Shown here: in pieces, positions 4,828-8,666 of the stretch | Numbering within the stretch: position 1 is the stretch's first letter | Layout of the letters: each line of letters starts with the position of its first letter | Assembly: GCA_015655255.1 (NCBI GenBank) | Contig: JAATFJ010000292.1 | Location: 1 to 8,666 of the forward strand | Reading direction: 5' to 3' | Length of the DNA: 8,666 bases | DNA from: Actinomycetales bacterium | GTDB lineage: Bacteria; Actinomycetota; Actinomycetes; Actinomycetales; Microbacteriaceae | Made by a program: the position numbers and the translations under genes | Notes under the pieces: generated by a model | What the model saw: the letters and a program-made list of their open reading frames with translations, nothing else | Told to the model about the DNA's origin: nothing | The model's database searches: none

Positions 4828-5609
4828 CACGTACCTATGTGGTGACCGGAAGCGCCTCCGGTATCGGCAAGGCGACGAGCGAACGGCTCCGCGCCGCCGG
4901 TCATACCGTCCTCGGCGTCGACATCGCCAATGCCGACATCGTCGCCGACCTCAGCAGCGCCGCGGGCCGTGCGGCCCTCGTCGACCGCGCCGCCGAGCTC
5001 AGCCGGGGACGCCTCGACGGTGTGATCGCCGTCGCCGGACTCGTCGTCCCGCGCCCTGTCACGGTCGCCGTGAACTATTTCGGCGCCGTCGCGACGCTCG
5101 AGGGTCTTCGTCCCCTCCTCGCCGCTTCGTCTCAGCCCCGAGCCGTCGTCGTCTCCTCGCTCGCCGCGATCGAGGAGATCGATGAGGAGCTCCTGCGCCT
5201 CATCGAGTCCGGCGACGAGGCCGCCGCTCTCGCCCACGCCGAGGCGCTCGGGGCCACCGCGAACGCCGCCGGCTCCTCCGTGCTTTACACGACCTCCAAG
5301 CTCGCCATCGCGCGATGGGTGCGACGGACCGCACCGACGTCCAACTGGGCTACCGCGGGTATCGCGCTCAACGCGATCGCCCCCGGAGTCATCGAGACCC
5401 CGATGACGAAGCCCGCGCTGGAGACCGCGGAGGGCCGTAAAGCTCTCGACGAGGGGGCGCCCGCCCCCTTCCACGGCCCGGCAGCGCCGCCCTCGGCGCC
5501 CGCCGCTCTGCTGGACTGGCTCACGAGCGAGGACAACTTCTACGTCACCGGGCAGATCCTGTTCATCGACGGTGGCGCCGAGGCGATCCGCCGCCCGGAA
5601 CAGGTCTGA
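4824..5609 (+). CDS. Short-chain dehydrogenase, 3-alpha-hydroxysteroid dehydrogenase/carbonyl reductase type
   Basis: 261-residue cytoplasmic NAD(P)(H)-dependent oxidoreductase. The Rossmann motif TGSASGIG is at 8-15, and Asp33 after the second strand (GVDIANADIVADL) suggests NAD(H). NYFG at 84-87 takes the place of the usual NNAG-region Asn. The catalytic Ser lies in VVVSSLAA (Ser111/112), and the YxxxK pair is YTTSK at 155-159 (Tyr155, Lys159). PGVIETPM at 187-194 and FIDGG at 247-251 complete the classical SDR pattern. The segments GVDI..ADIVADLS, VNYFGA and the C-terminal IDGG..AI.RP.Q pattern match my recall of Comamonas 3-alpha-HSD/carbonyl reductase (about 257 residues), so this subfamily is favoured over generic FabG-like SDRs. 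The real substrate may be a xenobiotic ketone or another alcohol. It starts within the tetR stop (ATGA), rejecting the in-frame ATG at 4791. Regulation should be by the TetR. Confidence 0.9.
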   Translation: MTRTYVVTGSASGIGKATSERLRAAGHTVLGVDIANADIVADLSSAAGRAALVDRAAELSRGRLDGVIAVAGLVVPRPVTVAVNYFGAVATLEGLRPLLAASSQPRAVVVSSLAAIEEIDEELLRLIESGDEAAALAHAEALGATANAAGSSVLYTTSKLAIARWVRRTAPTSNWATAGIALNAIAPGVIETPMTKPALETAEGRKALDEGAPAPFHGPAAPPSAPAALLDWLTSEDNFYVTGQILFIDGGAEAIRRPEQV

Positions 5610-5615
5610 GACAGC

Positions 5616-5650
5616 GCGGCCCCGCACGTCTCCGCGGCGTGCGAGGCCGC
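5616..5650. terminator. Stem-loop between convergent dehydrogenase and yeiH-like genes
   Basis: GCGGCC-C-CGCACG (5616-5628) pairs with CGTGCG-A-GGCCGC (5638-5650): 12 pairs and one C/A mismatch around a nine-base loop. It sits between the dehydrogenase stop (5609) and the stop of the convergent membrane protein gene (5665), so it can act in both directions. Neither side has a T tract, as is usual for putative actinobacterial terminators. Confidence 0.65.
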
Positions 5651-5664
5651 CCCGACGGTCCTCG

Positions 5665-6708
5665 CTACGAGAAGATCTGCCCTGTCAGCGTCATGACCCC
5701 CACGGACGTCGCGGTCACGAGCACCCAGAGGATGCCCCCGAGCAGCAGCGGTCGCCATCCGGCGCTGCGCACGGCGGCGAGGTCGGTCGACAGCCCGATG
5801 CCGGCGAGGGCCGTCGCGATGAGGAAGACACTCGCGCTCACGAGCCCGGAATGCAGGGACTCCGGAATGAGCCCGACGGAGTTCACGATCGCGACGAGCA
5901 CGAAGCCGACGAGGAACCAGGGCACGAGGCCGAGAATGCGACGCGGCGTGAGTGCCGTGCCCTGCGCCGTCCTCCGCGCCTCGATGACGGAGAGTCCGAT
6001 GCTGATGGGGATGATCATGAGGGTGCGCACGAGCTTGACGACGACGGCGAACCCCAGAGCAGCCGTGCTGAAGACGCTCGCCGCGGCGACGACCGAGCTC
6101 GTGTCGTTGATGGCCGTTCCGGCGAGCAGCCCGAACGAGTGCGGGCTGAGGCCGAGGAGGTGCCCGAGGAACGGGAAGAGCACGACGGCGAGGATGTTGA
6201 ACAGGAAGATGACCGAGACGGCATAAGCGATCTCGCCGCTCAGCGCACCGATGACCGGCGAGACGGCGGCAATGGCGGAGGCGCCGCAGATCCCGGTCCC
6301 CACCCCGATGAGGGTGCGCAGGCGACGCTGCACACCGAGCATCCGGCCGATGCCCCAGGCCGCCGCGAGACAGACGACGAGCGTGGAGAGCATCACAGGA
6401 AGCGACTCCAGGCCCACCACCGCGATGCTGCTCAGCGAGAGCTGCGCGCCCAGCAGCACGACGGCGAGCTGCAGCAGGAACTTCGTCGAATAGGTAATGC
6501 CGGGCCGCACACGCCCACGCGGCGCGCGCACGAGCGTGATGACGACGCCGATGACGATCGCGGGCAGGACGGAGCCGAGCACGGGCACAGCCGTGCCGAT
6601 GAGCGTCGCCACCACCGCGATGAGCGCCGTGAGGAGCACACCCGGCCAGACCTCGCCCGCCCGCAGAAGTAGCCGATTCGGAAGCGTGCGCGCGGGGAGG
6701 AACTGCAT
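5665..6708 (-). CDS. YeiH/UPF0324-family membrane protein (putative sulfate exporter family)
   Basis: 347-residue polytopic inner-membrane protein with about ten hydrophobic segments, matching the usual length of the YeiH/UPF0324 family (about 340-350). Family signatures are TGICGASAIAA at 138-148, GTAINDTSSVVAA at 197-209 (a conserved half-helix usually written as H/N-D...VVAA) and KLVRTLMI at 225-232. Databases label the family putative sulfate exporter, but its transported substrate is not firmly established, so the name should be used cautiously. The start is ATG 6708, with AGGA eight bases upstream; an in-frame longer form to 6831 would overlap the divergent gene and has a non-membrane, arginine-rich leader that looks non-coding. 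Relatives are often paired with a LysR regulator; here the divergent neighbour is a methyltransferase instead. It converges with the dehydrogenase across a stem-loop. Confidence 0.92.
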   Translation of the reverse strand: MQFLPARTLPNRLLLRAGEVWPGVLLTALIAVVATLIGTAVPVLGSVLPAIVIGVVITLVRAPRGRVRPGITYSTKFLLQLAVVLLGAQLSLSSIAVVGLESLPVMLSTLVVCLAAAWGIGRMLGVQRRLRTLIGVGTGICGASAIAAVSPVIGALSGEIAYAVSVIFLFNILAVVLFPFLGHLLGLSPHSFGLLAGTAINDTSSVVAAASVFSTAALGFAVVVKLVRTLMIIPISIGLSVIEARRTAQGTALTPRRILGLVPWFLVGFVLVAIVNSVGLIPESLHSGLVSASVFLIATALAGIGLSTDLAAVRSAGWRPLLLGGILWVLVTATSVGVMTLTGQIFS

Positions 6709-6778
6709 GGCTTCTATCCTCGTCCTCCTGTCCACCGCTTCGCCAGCGTGCGGACGCTCTTCCGGCCACGAGCATCGG

Positions 6779-6784
6779 TACGGT
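6779..6784 (+). promoter_or_regulatory. Candidate -10 box (TACGGT) for the methyltransferase gene
   Basis: TACGGT fits TANNNT and would start transcription near 6791, leaving a leader of about 22 bases that contains GGAAGG (6801-6806) six bases before the GTG at 6813. No clear -35 is visible. The GTG at 6783 would overlap this box, which argues against the longer protein form. Confidence 0.35.
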
Positions 6785-6812
6785 GGAGGAAACAGTATCC
6801 GGAAGGCCAGCC

Positions 6813-7583
6813 GTGCAGCACTCCCCCGCATCGAATGAGGACCTCGACAGGATCATCCGTCTCTGGGAGGCCCAGCAGGACGCCGCTGTCCGCGACCGCG
6901 CGGGACGCTTCTCTCTCATCCTCGACGTCATCGCCGACACTCGCCCGGCGGCGCGCACCTTCCTCGATCTCGGCGGCGGCCCCGGGTCCTTCGCTCGGCT
7001 GCTGCTGGAGAGGTTCCCGGAGGCACGGGTGCTCGTCGTGGACGACGATCCGGCGCTGCTGGCGCTCGCGCGCCACAACCTGCGCGCCTTCGGCGAGCGC
7101 GCCGTGATCGTGGAGGCCGACCTCGCCGATCCGCACTGGAACCGCGCGCTGCAGGGCGATGAGGCCGATGTGGTCGTCTCCAGCACAGCGCTGCACTGGC
7201 TGAGCACCTCCGCGCTCGTGGGGCTCTACGAAAGCCTCTTCTCCGTCCTCGCAACGGGCGGGCTCTTCGTCAACGCCGATCACTTCTCCTACCGCGCGGA
7301 GGGCTCCTTCTTCGCTGCGGCGAGCGACGCCGACGATGTCCGCCGCCGAGACACCTGGCCCGATGGCGTCCCCGACTGGTGGGGGTGGTGGGAGGAGTTC
7401 TCCCGTCTCCCGAGTTTCGCTCCCCTCATCGCGGAACGCGACCGGCGCTTCGCGGACATCCCGGAAACGCTCGATGCCACGCCCGCCCTGCACACGGAGG
7501 CGCTGCGGGTGGCGGGGTTCACCGAGGTGGGAACGCTGTGGCAGCGCCTCGACGACTACGTCGTCTATGGCGTGAGAGGCTGA
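6813..7583 (+). CDS. Class I SAM-dependent methyltransferase, Tam-like
   Basis: 256-residue cytoplasmic Rossmann-fold methyltransferase acting on an unidentified substrate. Motif I is LDLGGGPGSF at 51-60 (SAM-binding glycine loop). The acidic residue after strand 2 lies in VVDDD at 75-79. EADLAD at 101-106 is the adenine-contact region, and SSTALHWL at 123-130 with LATGGLFVNAD at 146-156 covers motifs IV-VI. The ALHWL and GG-L-F-V patterns resemble trans-aconitate methyltransferase (Tam) relatives, but sequence alone does not set the substrate. A tryptophan-rich segment (DWWGWWEEF, 188-196) lies in the C-terminal cap that usually contacts substrate. The GTG at 6813 is preferred because GGAAGG sits six bases upstream; GTG 6783 gives ten more residues with weaker support. 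It is divergent from the yeiH-like gene (104-base gap) and convergent with the DUF1304 gene. Confidence 0.87.
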   Translation: MQHSPASNEDLDRIIRLWEAQQDAAVRDRAGRFSLILDVIADTRPAARTFLDLGGGPGSFARLLLERFPEARVLVVDDDPALLALARHNLRAFGERAVIVEADLADPHWNRALQGDEADVVVSSTALHWLSTSALVGLYESLFSVLATGGLFVNADHFSYRAEGSFFAAASDADDVRRRDTWPDGVPDWWGWWEEFSRLPSFAPLIAERDRRFADIPETLDATPALHTEALRVAGFTEVGTLWQRLDDYVVYGVRG

Positions 7584-7605
7584 GAGTGCGCGAGGGCCGT
7601 GCTGT

Positions 7606-7998
7606 TCAGCCGAGCGCGAGCCCCAGGCCGATGGCGACGATGGCGAGGAGCGGGGCAAGCCCCTGCAGGAGCGCCGCACGCGCCTTCGAACGGTCCGAGA
7701 GGACGAGCACGAGCGCGGCGGCGAACATCATGGATGTGCCCGCGAAGACGAGCGTGTAGCCGACGGGCACGAGCCCGGAGAACAGGAAGGCGATGCCGAG
7801 GAGAGTCGCAAGGGCGAGGAAGAGGTTGTAGAAGCCCTGGTTGAAGGCGAGGGCCTTCATCGTCACGGCATCGGCCTCCGTCGCGACGCCGAAGATCTTC
7901 CGCGTCTCCGGATCCGTCCACCGGACCGATTCGAGAGCGAAAATGAAGACGTGGAACGCCGCGGCGATGGCGGCGAAGACGAGACCGATGATGACCAT
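7606..7998 (-). CDS. DUF1304-family small integral membrane protein
   Basis: 130 residues, the normal size for DUF1304. Four hydrophobic helices are visible at about 1-22, 54-73, 79-99 and 107-129, so it is an integral inner-membrane protein with no large soluble part. Conserved family positions seen are HVFIFALESVRW at 16-27 (His16, Glu23, Trp27) between helix 1 and the first loop, and NQGFYNLFLA at 53-62 at the start of helix 2. No molecular function is established for the family. The ATG at 7998 has GGGAG about nine bases upstream. It lies 54 bases downstream of trmB on the same strand, so it may be in the same transcript. It converges with the methyltransferase gene over 22 bases. Both genes end in GGC-TGA, which creates a six-base inverted repeat across the gap. 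Confidence 0.93.
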   Translation of the reverse strand: MVIIGLVFAAIAAAFHVFIFALESVRWTDPETRKIFGVATEADAVTMKALAFNQGFYNLFLALATLLGIAFLFSGLVPVGYTLVFAGTSMMFAAALVLVLSDRSKARAALLQGLAPLLAIVAIGLGLALG

Positions 7999-8011
7999 CC
8001 GTCGATTCTCC

Positions 8012-8030
8012 CCTGCCGCGCACGCGCAGG
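8012..8030 (-). terminator. Weak hairpin between trmB and the DUF1304 gene
   Basis: CCTGC (8012-8016) pairs with GCAGG (8026-8030), and part of the CG-rich interior can extend the stem with a bulge. It is the only structure in the 54-base gap and has no T tract. It could be a weak terminator or attenuator after trmB, or simply GC-rich chance. Confidence 0.2.
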
Positions 8031-8052
8031 CAACCGGAGCGGGGTGGCATCG

Positions 8053-8666
8053 TCAGCCCCGAGGCGCGCGCCGGTAGACGAGGTCGCGGATCTCGCGCCC
8101 TTTGGCGAGCCCCTTGCGCTCGAAGGCGGTCATCACGCGACCGTCGAAGCGGGGCGCCCACTCGCCCTCGAAGGCCCTCTCGAGGAGCGGTTCCGCGTCG
8201 AGGACCTCGCGCATCTGTACGGCGTACTCTTCCCAGTCGGTCGCGAGACGCAGCAGCCCGCCGTCACGCAACGCCCGTGCGACAACGGGCCCGAAGCCGG
8301 GGCGCACGAGCCGCCGCTTGGTGTGGCGTTTCTTGTGCCAGGGGTCGGGGAAGAAGACCCAGACCTCGCCGGCGGCGCCCTCGGGCAGATAGGACGAGAG
8401 CACTTCTGGCGCATTCGCCTCGACGAGGCGGAGGTTACGCACCTCCTCGCGGTCGGCGTCGAGCATCGTCCGCGCGAGTCCCGCGCGGAACACCTCGACG
8501 AGGAGGAAGTCGTCGTCGAGTCGCGCGGTCGCCGCGGCGACGATCGCATGTCCCTGCCCCGAACCGACCTCCACGATCAGCGGGGCCGACCGACCGTAGA
8601 CGCCTTCGGGGTCGAGTCGGGCATCGGGATGCACGGAGGTCCAGGCGACGTCGCGGGGGGCGTCGA
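8053..8666 (-). CDS. trmB: tRNA (guanine-N7-)-methyltransferase, N-terminus beyond the window
   Basis: Cytoplasmic enzyme that forms m7G46 in the tRNA variable loop using SAM. The gene is open to the right edge, so its start lies outside; the GTG at 8634 is internal, because the codons upstream (DAPRDVAWTS) continue a typical TrmB N-terminus. SAM motif VEVGSGQGH is at 8551-8574. The substrate-binding signature FFPDPWHKKRH is at 8323-8355, with following basic residues (TKRRLV). TDWEEY is at 8224-8241, and the C-terminal TAFERKGL...RDLVYRR is also characteristic. All key residues of the family appear intact. The visible part is 204 complete codons including the stop. The DUF1304 gene follows 54 bases downstream on the same strand. 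Confidence 0.96.
   Translation of the reverse strand, partial: DAPRDVAWTSVHPDARLDPEGVYGRSAPLIVEVGSGQGHAIVAAATARLDDDFLLVEVFRAGLARTMLDADREEVRNLRLVEANAPEVLSSYLPEGAAGEVWVFFPDPWHKKRHTKRRLVRPGFGPVVARALRDGGLLRLATDWEEYAVQMREVLDAEPLLERAFEGEWAPRFDGRVMTAFERKGLAKGREIRDLVYRRAPRG

Noticed and set aside
5572..6672. 366-codon plus-strand open frame antisense to the yeiH-like gene
   Set aside because: Composition is Asp/Arg/Glu/His-rich without any domain, complementary to hydrophobic membrane codons; the opposite strand encodes the recognised protein.
5540..7207. 555-codon minus-strand open frame spanning yeiH and part of the methyltransferase
   Set aside because: It crosses two real genes in a shadow frame, is Arg/Ala/His-rich and shows no motif.
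7578..7611. GGCTGA/TCAGCC inverted repeat between the methyltransferase and DUF1304 genes
   Set aside because: Both genes end in a Gly codon plus TGA, which alone generates the six-base repeat. The 22-base loop and lack of a T tract make a terminator call too weak.
1..8666. Defence, toxin-antitoxin, CRISPR or secondary-metabolite cluster
   Set aside because: No repeats with spacers, nucleases, toxins, phage genes or multi-gene biosynthetic arrangement are present; the genes are common chromosomal families.

Overview
The window reads as chromosomal DNA from a high-GC actinobacterium, most likely a Microbacteriaceae member (Microbacterium-like). This rests on the strong G/C bias at third codon positions, a tRNA gene without an encoded CCA end, several start codons placed just after a TANNNT -10 box (leaderless style), and an argS gene followed by a small membrane-anchored protein. 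The genus is an inference; no 16S or phylogenetic marker comparison was possible. There is no prophage, transposon, CRISPR array or other mobile element, and gene density is normal, so this looks like ordinary core-plus-light-accessory chromosome.

Left part (1-2860): on the minus strand argS (arginyl-tRNA synthetase) is followed 13 bases later by the start of a membrane-anchored protein resembling the DUF2993/LmeA family, which runs off the left edge. Divergent from argS, across a 69-base intergenic gap, is a membrane-anchored SGNH/GDSL hydrolase. A tRNA-Arg(CCG) gene begins 16 bases after its stop and is followed by a T7 tract and a large imperfect inverted repeat. tRNA-Arg and ArgRS therefore sit within one kilobase, which may be coincidence.

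Middle part (2858-5650): an Nramp-type manganese/iron transporter (mntH, minus strand) is divergent from a TetR regulator that overlaps a short-chain dehydrogenase by four bases (ATGA). The 137-base gap between mntH and tetR holds two clear operator-like palindromes. One is an 18-bp DtxR/MntR-type site (ATTTAGG-TAGG-CCTAAAT) over the mntH -35 and spacer. The other is a 34-bp near-perfect palindrome over the tetR promoter. The simplest reading is metal repression of mntH by a DtxR-family regulator encoded elsewhere, plus TetR autorepression of a two-gene operon whose enzyme closely resembles 3-alpha-hydroxysteroid dehydrogenase/carbonyl reductase.

Right part (5616-8666): a stem-loop between convergent genes separates the dehydrogenase from a YeiH/UPF0324 family membrane protein (minus). 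This is divergent from a Tam-like SAM-dependent methyltransferase (plus), which converges on a DUF1304 four-helix membrane protein (minus). The window ends inside trmB (tRNA m7G46 methyltransferase, minus), whose N-terminus lies outside. I found no convincing previously undescribed multi-gene system. The points most worth checking are the two regulatory palindromes, the TetR/dehydrogenase pair, and an SGNH hydrolase that lacks the usual Asp of its C-terminal catalytic motif.
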